A DNA stretch of 64,000 nt from Micromonospora olivasterospora (GTDB lineage: Bacteria > Actinomycetota > Actinomycetes > Mycobacteriales > Micromonosporaceae): the NCBI RefSeq assembly GCF_007830265.1, contig NZ_VLKE01000001.1, positions 1,860,001-1,924,000 of the forward strand, given 5' to 3'. The notes beneath the pieces were generated by a model. The model did no database searches, was not told the origin of the DNA, and saw only the letters and a program-made list of their open reading frames with translations. Numbering within the stretch: position 1 is the first letter of the stretch; every line of letters starts with the position of its first letter. Positions 36,434 through 44,196 of this stretch are shown piece after piece. A program made the position numbers and the translations under genes.

Positions 36434-36751
36434 TCACCAGGACGATCCCCGGCCGTCGTGCAGGTCCCGCAGCCCCACCCGCACGTCGAGCAGGTAGATG
36501 AGGGCGGCGGCGACGCCGATCAGCCCGAAGATGTTCAGCACGTTCCGGGTCAGCAGGGTGAGCACCAGGCAGACGGCGAGGATGGCGATCCATCCGCCCT
36601 TGGGCAGGGTGCCGATCGCCGAGAACGCCTCACCCCGCTGGATGATCGCGTGCACCAGGGCGACCCCCTCGATGACGAGGGCGAACACCAGCAGCAGCGT
36701 GGTGATCCAGTACTGGACCTGGAAGGCGAAGATCGGCGCGGCGTTGGCCAT
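36434..36751 (-). CDS. DUF2516 family membrane protein
   Basis: 105 residues, three hydrophobic segments: QYWITTLLLVFALVIEGVALVHAI, GGWIAILAVCLVLTLL and NIFGLIGVAAALIYLLDVRVGLRDL. This small membrane protein follows the hbhA-like gene in mycobacteria too, as I recall (the Rv0474-Rv0476 order), which supports the call. Function unknown. Confidence 0.85.
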   Translation of the reverse strand: MANAAPIFAFQVQYWITTLLLVFALVIEGVALVHAIIQRGEAFSAIGTLPKGGWIAILAVCLVLTLLTRNVLNIFGLIGVAAALIYLLDVRVGLRDLHDGRGSSW

Positions 36752-36831
36752 GCCGGCAAGCTTATGCCGACGACCCCGGATCCGTCCTCCAGGACGCATC
36801 CAGGGCCGTCGTCGGCACGGGCCGGATTGGA

Positions 36832-37644
36832 CTACTCGGCCGCCGGCCGGGTGCGCCGGGTCTTCGGCAGCTTGGCCGACGGGGTCTCGCCGTCCGCCGG
36901 CTTGGCGCTCTTCGCGGCCGACCGGCCGGCCGTCGTCCGGGTCGCGGTCGCCTTGGTGGCGGTGGCCGTGGTCGCCCGGGTGCGCGGGGTCCTGGCGGCG
37001 GCCGGCTTGGCCTCGGCGACCTCGGCCACGTCGGCCGGGGTCGGGACCTCGGTCGCGGCGGTCTTCGCCACCGCCACGGCGGCGTCGCCGGTCGGAGCCG
37101 GGGCGGCCGCCGGGGTCGGCGCGGCGGTCAGGCCGGCCTCGGTCGCCTCGATGTCGGTGTTGACCGTGTCAGCGGCCTCCAGCACGCCGGCGCCGACGAC
37201 CCGCTCGCCCCGGGCCACCAGCAGCGCGTACGCGGCCAGGGCCCGCTCCTGGGCGGCCTGCGCGCCGGCCACGACGGCGGCGGCGTTGCGGGCGGCCAGC
37301 TCGCGCAGCCGGTCGGGGTCGGCGACCTCGCGCAGGCGGTTGACGTCGGCCACCGCGCGCAGCTTGTTCAGGTCGGCCGCCTCGCGGAGCCGGTTCAGCT
37401 CGGCCGGGACGGACCCGCCGCGCAGGTCGGCGGCGGCCTGGTTCGCCGTGCGCAGGGTCTCGGTGGCCTTCTGGCGCAGCTCGAAGCCGGTCACGACGGC
37501 CTTGCCGCCCCACTCGGCGACGACCTTGCCGCCCAGGTCGGTGACCACCTCCGGCAGCCTGCGGAGCTGTTCGATCGCCAGGTCGCCGGCGCCGGCGGCG
37601 GCATAGAGCGGGGCCGGGATGCGGTTGGTCTTCGGCTGGGTCAT
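36832..37644 (-). CDS. HbhA-like Lys/Ala-rich protein
   Basis: 270 residues. The N-terminal two thirds is amphipathic helix and coiled coil (LAIEQLRRLPEVVTDLGGKVVAEW, LRTANQAAADLRG, three near-repeats LNRLREAADLNKLRAVADVNRLREVAD). The C-terminus is Ala/Thr/Lys-rich, as in heparin-binding haemagglutinin. In mycobacteria HbhA binds glycans and lipid droplets; here a cell-surface or lipid-body role is inferred. ATG 37644 overlaps the XRE stop (TGATG) and has GAGGAGAAG upstream. Confidence 0.82.
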   Translation of the reverse strand: MTQPKTNRIPAPLYAAAGAGDLAIEQLRRLPEVVTDLGGKVVAEWGGKAVVTGFELRQKATETLRTANQAAADLRGGSVPAELNRLREAADLNKLRAVADVNRLREVADPDRLRELAARNAAAVVAGAQAAQERALAAYALLVARGERVVGAGVLEAADTVNTDIEATEAGLTAAPTPAAAPAPTGDAAVAVAKTAATEVPTPADVAEVAEAKPAAARTPRTRATTATATKATATRTTAGRSAAKSAKPADGETPSAKLPKTRRTRPAAE

Positions 37645-38294
37645 CACTTCTCCTCTTCGACCGCCGCGGCGGTCTTCCGGGCCGCCTCCGCGGCGGCCTC
37701 CCTCGCGGTGGTGCCGCTGCCGGGCGCGGGCGCCGGGCCCGCCTCGGTGACGGCAACGGATTCCAGTACGGCCTCGGTGGGGCTGCCGTCCGGGCCGGTG
37801 GGCCCGGTGGCGGCCGGGTTGACCGTGGCGGGTGCCTCCGGCGCGGTGCCGGGCGTGGCCGCGGCCGGCGTTTCGGGCCGGGCGGCGGCGCCGCTCGTTG
37901 CGGCGTCGGCGGCTGCCTCGGCCGCCTCGGCGGCCGCTGTCGCCTCGGCGAGCCGCGCGTTCTCCCGCCGGAACGTCTCGTAGATCTGGCTGAGCGACTG
38001 CTTCTGGGCCATCGTCAGGTCGGGGTCGACCGCGATCGCCGCCAGCACGCCCTGCCCCTCCTTGTCGTCGAGCAGGCCGGCCCGCAGGTACATCGCGGGG
38101 GTGGAGACCCGCAGCGCGCTCGCGAGCTGCTGCAACACCTCCGCGCTCGGCTTGCGCAGGCCGCGCTCGATCTGACTCAGGTACGGGTTGCTGACGCCCG
38201 CCTGCTCGGCGAGCTGCCGCAGCGAGATCTTGGCGTTGCGGCGTAGGTCGCGAATGAACCCGCCGATGTCGGGTAGGTCCTTGGAGCTGGCCAT
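37644..38294 (-). CDS. XRE-family HTH regulator
   Basis: 216 residues. HTH at residues 12-65: IRDLRRNAKISLRQLAEQAGVSNPYLSQIERGLRKPSAEVLQQLASALRVS. The C-terminal 110 residues are Ala/Pro/Thr-rich and probably disordered. First gene of the XRE-hbhA-DUF2516 operon. An imperfect palindrome directly upstream may be its own operator. ATG 38294 chosen. Confidence 0.9.
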   Translation of the reverse strand: MASSKDLPDIGGFIRDLRRNAKISLRQLAEQAGVSNPYLSQIERGLRKPSAEVLQQLASALRVSTPAMYLRAGLLDDKEGQGVLAAIAVDPDLTMAQKQSLSQIYETFRRENARLAEATAAAEAAEAAADAATSGAAARPETPAAATPGTAPEAPATVNPAATGPTGPDGSPTEAVLESVAVTEAGPAPAPGSGTTAREAAAEAARKTAAAVEEEK

Positions 38295-38311
38295 GCTTAG
38301 ACCGTAACCCC

Positions 38312-38356
38312 CGCCGCTAACAACTGCAAGCGGAATGCTTGCCATAGTTAGCGGCG
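38312..38356 (-). promoter_or_regulatory. Imperfect palindrome upstream of XRE gene
   Basis: CGCCGCTAACAACTGCAAGC (38312-38331) and GCTTGCCATAGTTAGCGGCG (38337-38356) pair at about 15 of 20 positions around GGAAT. The outer TTAGCGGCG and inner GCTTGC arms are perfect. Located 18 bp before the XRE start, consistent with an autoregulatory site. Confidence 0.5.
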
Positions 38357-38403
38357 TCTCACCAGGCTGTCGCAGCCGGCCTGTCCGGTCCGTACCGTCC
38401 CTC

Positions 38404-38503
38404 GTGACGAAGATCGAGGTCAACGGCGCCACCCTGGCGTACGACGAGGCCGGCAGCGGGAACCCGGTCGCGCCGCTGCACGCTGCTCGACTTCCTCAAG
38501 TAG
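38404..38503 (+). pseudogene. Alpha/beta hydrolase gene remnant
   Basis: GTG 38404 encodes MTKIEVNGATLAYDEAGSGNPV, the usual start of a small alpha/beta hydrolase, then the text jumps out of frame and the last 21 bases (38483-38503) read LLDFLK-stop, the usual end of the same family. About 230 codons between the two ends are missing. Confidence 0.7.
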
Positions 38504-38525
38504 GAGGAGGACCCCCTCCTTCACC

Positions 38526-39485
38526 TCACCAGGCGGGGCGGACCGACCCGACCGGTACGCCGCCGCCGAGCAGCGGCTGCTCGGCGTACTCGTCGAGGAC
38601 CGGCGCCTGGACGCCCAGCCGGCGCAGCGCGGAAACCAGGACCGGCATCCGGGCCCGCCCCGCCCCATCGTCGATCTTCAGCGCGACCGCGCCGACGCCC
38701 GGCAGCGCGGCGGCGATGACGCCCTCCGCGCCGATCTTCGCCAGCACGCCGGGCAGCCCGCGCATCAGCCGGGTGTCCTCCGCCCAGGTGCCGCCGACGA
38801 TCTCCGGGTGGGCCCGCATGGCGTCCGCGACGGTCCGCTCCACGGAGCCCGGCTCGCCGGACACCAGCCGCAGGTACGCCCGGGCCAGCCCGGTGAGCGG
38901 GACGGCGAGCACGGGGGCGCCGCAGCCGTCCACCCCGACCGCCGACACCTCCTCGCCGCAGAACTCCTCGACCGTCGCCCGCAGCCGCACCTGCAGCGGG
39001 TGCTCCGGCCGCCAGTAGCCGTCGAGCGGCCAGCCCGCCGCCACGCAGGTGAGCAGCATGCCCGTGTGCTTGCCGGAGCAGTTCATCTGCGCCCGGGTCG
39101 GCCCGCCGCCGGCCCGCAGCACCGCGTCGCGGGCCAACTCGCCGGCGGGCAGGTCGGGCGGGCAGTGCAGGGCCGACTCGTCCAGCCCGGCGGCGGCCAG
39201 CAGCGCGGCGACCCGGGCCAGGTGGAACTCCTCCCCGGCGTGGCTGGCCGACACCAGCGCCACGTCGGCCGGGTCGGTCAGCGACAGCCCGGCGCGCAGC
39301 ATCCCGATCGCCTGCATCGGCTTGCTGGACGAGCGGGGGAAAATCCCGGACCGCACGTCACCGGCGGTGGCCACGGGCTCGCCCGCCGCGTCGAGCACCA
39401 CCACCGAGCCGCGGTGCAGGCCCTCCACGAACCCGGAGCGGACCACCTCGGCGAGCGGGACGCCGCCCTCGTACGTCGTTGTCAC
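38526..39485 (-). CDS. Asparaginase (thermolabile, PF06089 type)
   Basis: 319 residues. Conserved stretches FPRSSSKPMQAIGMLRAGL, SASHAGEEFHLARVAALL, NCSGKHTGMLLTC, GVDGCGAPVLAVPLTGLARAY and LALKIDDGAGRA-like (VALKIDDGAGRAR) match the Rhizobium-type asparaginase family, which hydrolyses L-asparagine to aspartate and ammonia. GTG 39485 is chosen (MTTTYEGGVPLAEVVR). Confidence 0.9.
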   Translation of the reverse strand: MTTTYEGGVPLAEVVRSGFVEGLHRGSVVVLDAAGEPVATAGDVRSGIFPRSSSKPMQAIGMLRAGLSLTDPADVALVSASHAGEEFHLARVAALLAAAGLDESALHCPPDLPAGELARDAVLRAGGGPTRAQMNCSGKHTGMLLTCVAAGWPLDGYWRPEHPLQVRLRATVEEFCGEEVSAVGVDGCGAPVLAVPLTGLARAYLRLVSGEPGSVERTVADAMRAHPEIVGGTWAEDTRLMRGLPGVLAKIGAEGVIAAALPGVGAVALKIDDGAGRARMPVLVSALRRLGVQAPVLDEYAEQPLLGGGVPVGSVRPAW

Positions 39486-39630
39486 GACGTGGACGGTACC
39501 GACGCGTCGGGGCGGCGCCGAACGGGGGTGACCAGGTCGGTTACCCGTGCGGCGACAGGGGTCCGGGGCCGAGGTGGTGCTTACCTCCGGGCCGGCACCG
39601 CCCGCCAACCGCGAGCGGGACCGGACAGGC

Positions 39631-40476
39631 TCACACCACCGTCGTCCGCTGGATCCCGAGCAGCTCACGGGCCTCGGCGGCGGTCAGCGGCGGGCGCTGG
39701 GCGAGCTGGGCGAAGCCGACCGCCCGGGCGATCAGCTGCATGTTCGACTCGACCGGCTGACCCTTCGCGTACGTGATGGTGTCCTCCATGCCGACCCGCA
39801 GGTGCCCGCCGGCCGACAGGGACGCCAGCAGCACCGGGAGGGTGGTGCGGCCGACGCCGGTGGCCGAGAAGGTGGTGCCCTCCGGCAGGTCCCGCAGCGC
39901 CTGGTGCGCGGCGACCAGCGCCTGCGTGGTGCCCGGCATGCCGCCCGGCACGCCCATCACGAAGTCGACGTGCACGTGCCCGCCGTACGGCAGCCCGTAC
40001 TTGCCGAGCAGGCGCTGGAGGGAGGTCAGGTGTCCGAGGTCGAAGATCTCGTACTCGGGCACGATGCCGCGTTCCTGCATCCGGGTGTGCAGGTCGACGA
40101 TGAACTCCCAGCGGTTGAGGAAGACGTCGTCGCCGAAGTTGACCGTGCCCATGGTGCAGGAGGCCATGTCCGGCCCCGCGTCCAGCACGGCCAGCCGGTC
40201 GGCCTCCGGGTCGGTCACCGCGCCACCGGAGGAGAGCTGCACGATCAGGTCCGTGCCCTCACGCAGCGCCGCCACGGTCTCCCGCAGCCGGCCCTGGTCG
40301 AGGGTCGGCTTCGCCTCGTCGTCGCGGATGTGGACGTGGATCACGGCCGCGCCGAGCGCCTCGCACTCCTTCGCCGTCAGCAGCAGCTCGGCGAGGGTGA
40401 CCGGCAGCGCCGGCACATCCGCCTTGGCCGACTCCGCGCCGGTGGGGGCAACCGTGATCAACGTCCCTGTCGTCAT
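39631..40476 (-). CDS. 3-keto-5-aminohexanoate cleavage (BKACE) family protein
   Basis: 281 residues, DUF849/BKACE TIM barrel. Metal-binding histidines in GAAVIHVHIRDD (HxH), substrate region VQLSSGG and GxVNFGDDVFLN; EYEIFDLGHL and HVHVDFVMGVPGGMPGT are family hallmarks. The enzymes condense a beta-keto acid with acetyl-CoA in amino-acid catabolism (for example lysine). The substrate here is unknown. Confidence 0.92.
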   Translation of the reverse strand: MTTGTLITVAPTGAESAKADVPALPVTLAELLLTAKECEALGAAVIHVHIRDDEAKPTLDQGRLRETVAALREGTDLIVQLSSGGAVTDPEADRLAVLDAGPDMASCTMGTVNFGDDVFLNRWEFIVDLHTRMQERGIVPEYEIFDLGHLTSLQRLLGKYGLPYGGHVHVDFVMGVPGGMPGTTQALVAAHQALRDLPEGTTFSATGVGRTTLPVLLASLSAGGHLRVGMEDTITYAKGQPVESNMQLIARAVGFAQLAQRPPLTAAEARELLGIQRTTVV

Positions 40477-40533
40477 GCCGGCGATCCTAGACGCCCCGGC
40501 CGGGTCGGGGCGGACACCGCGTCCGGCGGCCCG

Positions 40534-41646
40534 CTACCCCACGTCGATGGCGGCGGCGGTCTCGCCGACGAGCAGGCGGGCGTCGTCGGGGACGTTGCGC
40601 TTCACCACCGCCAGGGCGATCTGGCCCAGCTCGTGGTGCTGCACGGCGGTACCGACGAAGCCGACCGCCCGGTCGTCCAGGGTCACCGGCGTGCCGGCCG
40701 CCGGCGGCTGGTCGGTGGTCACGCCGTCCAGGTGCAGCAGTACGAGGCGACGCGGGGGCCTGCCCATGTTGTGCACCCGGGCCACGGTCTCCTGGCCGCG
40801 GTAGCAGCCCTTGTCCAGGTGCACCGCCGGGCCGATCAGCTCCACCTCGGCGGGGATGGTCCGGTGGTCGGTGTCCACCCCGACCCTGGCCCGCCGGGCG
40901 GCCACCCGGACCGCCTCGTACGCCCACAACCCGGCCACCGGCACGCCCGCGTCGCGCAGCCGGGCGACCACGTCGGCCATGGCCGGCCGGGGCACCAGCA
41001 GGTCCACGCCCAGCGGGCCCCGGCGGGCCCACCCGCCGCCGGGCAGCGGCGCGACCGCGTACCGGACGGTGGGCCGGGCCGGCAGCTCGCCGGAGCGGAA
41101 CTTCGGGCCGGGGACCGCGAGCGCGTCGGGCTCGGCCAGCCCGGTCACGCCGAGGGTGCCGAGCGCGCCGGTCGCCTCCGGCCCGACCAGCGAGAGCAGG
41201 GCCTGCTCGGCGGTCGCGTCGCGCGGCTCGACCCGGCTGAAGAAACGCATCTTCTCCAGGTACGCCAGCAGGCCGTCGGTGGCCCCCGGCTCGGTGTCGA
41301 GCCAGGTGGTGACGCCGTCCTCGGCGACCATCGCGTGCTGCTCGACGTGCCCGTGCGGAGAGAGCACCAGCAGCTCCGTGCCCTCGCCGGCCCGCAGCGT
41401 GGCCAGGTGCTGGGTGGTCAGGGTGTGCAGCCAGCCGATCCGCTCCTCGCCGGACACCGCGACCACGCCCCGGTGCGACCGGTCGACCAGGCCGACGGCG
41501 GTGTCCAGGATGCGCTGCTCCCGCAGCGGGTCGCCGTAGTGGGCGGCGACCCCGCGTACGCCGGCGGCCCGGTGCTCCGGGTCGGGCTGGTCCCGGGTCG
41601 CCTCGTCGATCGCCTCGACGGCCACCGCTCCCGCGATGTCGATCAT
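40534..41646 (-). CDS. ygfZ: YgfZ/GcvT-domain folate-binding protein
   Basis: 370 residues. The YgfZ signature KGCYRGQETVARVHNMGRPPRRLVLL is present (K-G-C-Y-x-G-Q-E). The protein helps iron-sulfur enzymes with folate. ATG 41646 overlaps the Fur stop (ATGA), so it is coupled to the fur gene and probably under its iron or nickel control. Confidence 0.93.
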   Translation of the reverse strand: MIDIAGAVAVEAIDEATRDQPDPEHRAAGVRGVAAHYGDPLREQRILDTAVGLVDRSHRGVVAVSGEERIGWLHTLTTQHLATLRAGEGTELLVLSPHGHVEQHAMVAEDGVTTWLDTEPGATDGLLAYLEKMRFFSRVEPRDATAEQALLSLVGPEATGALGTLGVTGLAEPDALAVPGPKFRSGELPARPTVRYAVAPLPGGGWARRGPLGVDLLVPRPAMADVVARLRDAGVPVAGLWAYEAVRVAARRARVGVDTDHRTIPAEVELIGPAVHLDKGCYRGQETVARVHNMGRPPRRLVLLHLDGVTTDQPPAAGTPVTLDDRAVGFVGTAVQHHELGQIALAVVKRNVPDDARLLVGETAAAIDVG

Positions 41647-42071
41647 TTCTGCTCCCCGTCCTCGCAGCTCCCGCAGACGCCGAACAGCGCCACGTGCCCG
41701 ATGTCCACCCGGAACCCCCGCTGCTCGGCCAACTGGTCGGCCAGCGGCCGCAGCAGCTCCGGATCGATCTCGTCGATCGCGCCGCACTCCCGGCACACCA
41801 GGTGGACGTGCTGGTGCTCGCCGGCGGCGTGGTAGGTGGGCGCGCCGTGCGAGAGATGGGTGTGGGTGACCAGGCCGAGGCGTTCCAGCAGCTCCAGCGT
41901 CCGATAGATGGTGGTGATGTTGACCCCGGCGGCGACCTCGCGGACCGCGCTGTGCACCTGCTCCGGTGTGGCGTGCCCCAGATCCAGCACCGCCTGGAGG
42001 ATCAGCTGCCGCTGTGCCGTGAGCCGCAGCCCACGGGCGCGGAGCACTTCCGCGAGGGAGGATTCGGACAC
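41643..42071 (-). CDS. Fur-family metalloregulator
   Basis: 142 residues. HTH: GLRLTAQRQLILQAVLDLGHATPEQVHSAVRE; metal sites: HQHVHLVCRECGAIDEID (CxxC) and GVCGSCEDGEQK (CxxC). In Streptomyces the neighbour of a YgfZ-like gene is, as I recall, the nickel regulator Nur; iron or zinc sensing are alternatives. GTG 42071 has GGAGG directly adjacent and a TATGAT -10 six bases upstream, so the mRNA may be leaderless. Confidence 0.9.
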   Translation of the reverse strand: MSESSLAEVLRARGLRLTAQRQLILQAVLDLGHATPEQVHSAVREVAAGVNITTIYRTLELLERLGLVTHTHLSHGAPTYHAAGEHQHVHLVCRECGAIDEIDPELLRPLADQLAEQRGFRVDIGHVALFGVCGSCEDGEQK

Positions 42072-42089
42072 CCTCCGATCATAGTTCGA

Positions 42090-42200
42090 CCGCCACCCCG
42101 CCCCACCCCCGCGACCACCCACCCACCCCACCCCACCCCACCCCACCGCCACCCCACCCCACCCCACCGCCCCTCGCCCCGCCCCACCCCACCCCGCCCC
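42090..42200. repeat. C-rich microsatellite (CCCCA)n
   Basis: About 110 bp of CCCCACCCCA-type repeats between the divergent fur and pabC genes. On the minus strand it is a G-quadruplex-type sequence. The matching G-rich tract is at 23135-23200. Confidence 0.8.
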
Positions 42201-42211
42201 GGCGCGGCGAT

Positions 42212-42260
42212 CAAGAGGTTTGCGTCACCCAAGCGCCCACCTCCCGACGCAAACCTCTTG
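42212..42260. terminator. Inverted repeat CAAGAGGTTTGCGTC, copy 1
   Basis: CAAGAGGTTTGCGTC and GACGCAAACCTCTTG, 15-bp perfect stem, 19-nt loop. It lies 122 bp before pabC and is a close relative of the hairpin just behind pabC. Confidence 0.6.
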
Positions 42261-42381
42261 GTCACCGCGCTGGGCCGAGGCCGAGGCGGGCGCGCGCAGG
42301 CCGGTCGGGGGCGCTCGCGGCCGGGCGGGGTCGGCGGGTTGGCGTGTGCCGGGCCGAGTTCCGGCGTTAGGCTTCGCGGTC

Positions 42382-43248
42382 GTGGTGGCGGCCAGGATCG
42401 CGGTGCTCGGGCGGGGCCTGCTGTCCGCGGGAGAGCCGACCCTGCGCGGCGACGACCTGGGCGTACTCCAGGGGGATGGGCTGTTCGAGACCATGCACCT
42501 GCGTGGCGGGCGGCCCTGGCTGCGCGACGAGCACCTCGCCCGGCTGGCCCGGGGGGCCACCCGGATCGACCTGTCGCTGCCGCCGACCGGCGTGCTCGTC
42601 GAGCTGCTGGCGACCACCTGCGCGGGCTGGCCCGCCGACGTCGAGGGCGCGCTGCGGCTGGTCTGCACCCGGGGCCCGGAGGGCGCGCGGGCCCCCTCCG
42701 TCTACGCCACGCTGACCGAGGTGCCGGCCGCCGCCCGGCGGGCCCGCCGGGCCGGGATCGCCGTGGCGACCCTGCCGCTGGGCGTGGCCGCCCACGCCCG
42801 CGCCGCTCTGGACTGGCTGCCGGTCGGGATCAAGTCGACGTCGTACGCGGTCAGCGCCGCCGCCCGCCGCTGGGCCGCCACGCACGGTGTGGACGACGTG
42901 CTGTGGATCTCCACCGACGGGTACGCCCTGGAGGGGCCCACGGCGAACGTGGTCTGGCTGACCGGCCGCACCCTGTGCACCGTGCCGCCGGCCGCGACCG
43001 GGATCCTGCCCGGGGTGACCGCGGCCTGGCTGCTCGAGCGGGCGGGCGAGCTGGGCCTCGACGCGGCGGAACGGATGGTCACGCCGGCCGAGCTGCGCGC
43101 CGCCGAGGGCGTCTGGTTCACCTCGTCGGTCCGCGGCCTGGCCCCGGTGCACACCCTGGACGGCACCCCCCTGCGCCCCGCCCCCCAGACGCCGGCCCTC
43201 CAATCCCTCCTGGCGTTCCCGCTCCCCGCCGAGGAGGAGCCGGGTTGA
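42382..43248 (+). CDS. pabC: Aminodeoxychorismate lyase / class IV aminotransferase
   Basis: 288 residues, PLP-dependent class IV. GDGLFETMHLRGGRPWLRDEHLARL, the PLP Lys in LPVGIKSTSYAVS (about residue 153), DDVLWISTDGYALEGPTANVVW and GILPGVTAAWLLE. The order ygfZ-fur / pabC / nitrobindin recalls the mycobacterial Rv0811-Rv0813 region, where the product converts aminodeoxychorismate to 4-aminobenzoate for folate. A branched-chain or D-amino-acid aminotransferase is possible. GTG 42382 or 42385. Confidence 0.82.
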   Translation: MVAARIAVLGRGLLSAGEPTLRGDDLGVLQGDGLFETMHLRGGRPWLRDEHLARLARGATRIDLSLPPTGVLVELLATTCAGWPADVEGALRLVCTRGPEGARAPSVYATLTEVPAAARRARRAGIAVATLPLGVAAHARAALDWLPVGIKSTSYAVSAAARRWAATHGVDDVLWISTDGYALEGPTANVVWLTGRTLCTVPPAATGILPGVTAAWLLERAGELGLDAAERMVTPAELRAAEGVWFTSSVRGLAPVHTLDGTPLRPAPQTPALQSLLAFPLPAEEEPG

Positions 43249-43249
43249 C

Positions 43250-43298
43250 CAAGAAGTTTGCGTCAGGAAGAACGGGGTCCGCTGACGCAAACTTCTTG
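43250..43298. terminator. Inverted repeat CAAGAAGTTTGCGTCA, copy 2
   Basis: CAAGAAGTTTGCGTCA and TGACGCAAACTTCTTG, 16-bp perfect stem, 17-nt loop, one base after the pabC stop. Also serves the convergent nitrobindin gene. Confidence 0.75.
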
Positions 43299-43366
43299 AT
43301 CGCCGAGGCGAGGGGGCGGAGGCGGCGAGGGGGGCGGGAGGAGGCGAGGAGGGGAGGGGCGGCGGG

Positions 43367-43960
43367 TTAGCCGGCTACGCGGGTCAGGCGGGCGGAGAGG
43401 TGTGGGCTGAGGGGCTGGCCGACGGCGGCCATCTCCTGGGCGTAGAGCAGGGCGCCCTCGACGATGCCGAAGAGACGGTGGCCCGCGCTGACCGCCTTCG
43501 CGGTCGACGTACGCACCACCGCGTCCGTCACGAACTCGAGCTGGGTGCCCTTGCGCTTGCCGATGTGCAGCTCCATGACGCCGGTGGGCGTGGTCATCAG
43601 CGCCTCCAGCTCGTCGGTGGCCCGCTCGCCCGCCAGCACCGGCCGCCACCAGCCGACCTCACGGCCGGCGGGGCGCACCGGCCGGCTCTGCTCGTCGAGG
43701 ATCCAGGCCCGCGACTCGTAGAACAGGAACGGCCGGCCGTCGTGGCTGATCCGGATCTCCTGCGCGTAGTCGAAGTCCTCGATCGTCGGATAGCCGCCCC
43801 GGCCCCGGCCCCGCCACACCCCGACGTACGGCAGCAGACCGTCCAGTGTGGGGTGCAGCTTCGGGCCCACGCGCAGGTCGTGGCTCTCCTCGTACGGGTA
43901 CGGCCCGACCGGGGGCGCGTTCAGCCACGGCGGCGGCGCAAGCGGGTTGTCCTCGCTCAC
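43367..43960 (-). CDS. FABP-like/nitrobindin heme-binding protein
   Basis: 197 residues. THAP4/nitrobindin beta barrel: LLPYVGVWRGRGRGGYPTIEDFDYAQEIRISHDGRPFLFYESRAW, the terminal HRLFGIVEGALLYAQEMAAVGQPLSPHLSARLTRV. Nitrobindins bind heme and convert peroxynitrite to nitrate. The GTG start at 43960 is overlapped by the TGA of the last of five tandem mini-ORFs, and that mini-ORF carries GGAG eight bases ahead. Confidence 0.9.
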   Translation of the reverse strand: MSEDNPLAPPPWLNAPPVGPYPYEESHDLRVGPKLHPTLDGLLPYVGVWRGRGRGGYPTIEDFDYAQEIRISHDGRPFLFYESRAWILDEQSRPVRPAGREVGWWRPVLAGERATDELEALMTTPTGVMELHIGKRKGTQLEFVTDAVVRTSTAKAVSAGHRLFGIVEGALLYAQEMAAVGQPLSPHLSARLTRVAG

Positions 43961-44019
43961 CAGATCATCTCCGTTCGCGACTGCGGGGCTCGCAAACCCG
44001 GCTCACTCCTCGCGCTCAC
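43957..44019 (-). CDS. Mini-ORF 5, MSARSEPGLRAPQSRTEMIW
   Basis: 20 residues, GTG 44019. TGA 43957-43959 overlaps the nitrobindin GTG. Confidence 0.45.
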   Translation of the reverse strand: MSARSEPGLRAPQSRTEMIW

Positions 44020-44078
44020 CAGATCATCTCCGTTCGCGACTGCGGGGCTCGCAAACCCGGCTCACTCCTCGCGCTCAC
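44016..44078 (-). CDS. Mini-ORF 4, MSARSEPGLRAPQSRTEMIW
   Basis: 20 residues, GTG 44078. One codon differs (GAG for AAG), which turns the ribosome-like site into GGAG. Confidence 0.45.
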   Translation of the reverse strand: MSARSEPGLRAPQSRTEMIW

Positions 44079-44137
44079 CAGATCATCTTCGTTCGCGACT
44101 GCGGGGCTCGCAAACCCGGCTCACTCCTCGCGCTCAC
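44075..44137 (-). CDS. Mini-ORF 3, MSARSEPGLRAPQSRTKMIW
   Basis: 20 residues, GTG 44137, same peptide as mini-ORF 2; GTGA overlap on both sides. Confidence 0.45.
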   Translation of the reverse strand: MSARSEPGLRAPQSRTKMIW

Positions 44138-44196
44138 CAGATCATCTTCGTTCGCGACTGCGGGGCTCGCAAACCCGGCTCACTCCTCGCGCTCAC
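44134..44196 (-). CDS. Mini-ORF 2, MSARSEPGLRAPQSRTKMIW
   Basis: 20 residues, GTG 44196, stop overlapping mini-ORF 3 in GTGA; GAAG eight bases before the next GTG. Confidence 0.45.
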   Translation of the reverse strand: MSARSEPGLRAPQSRTKMIW

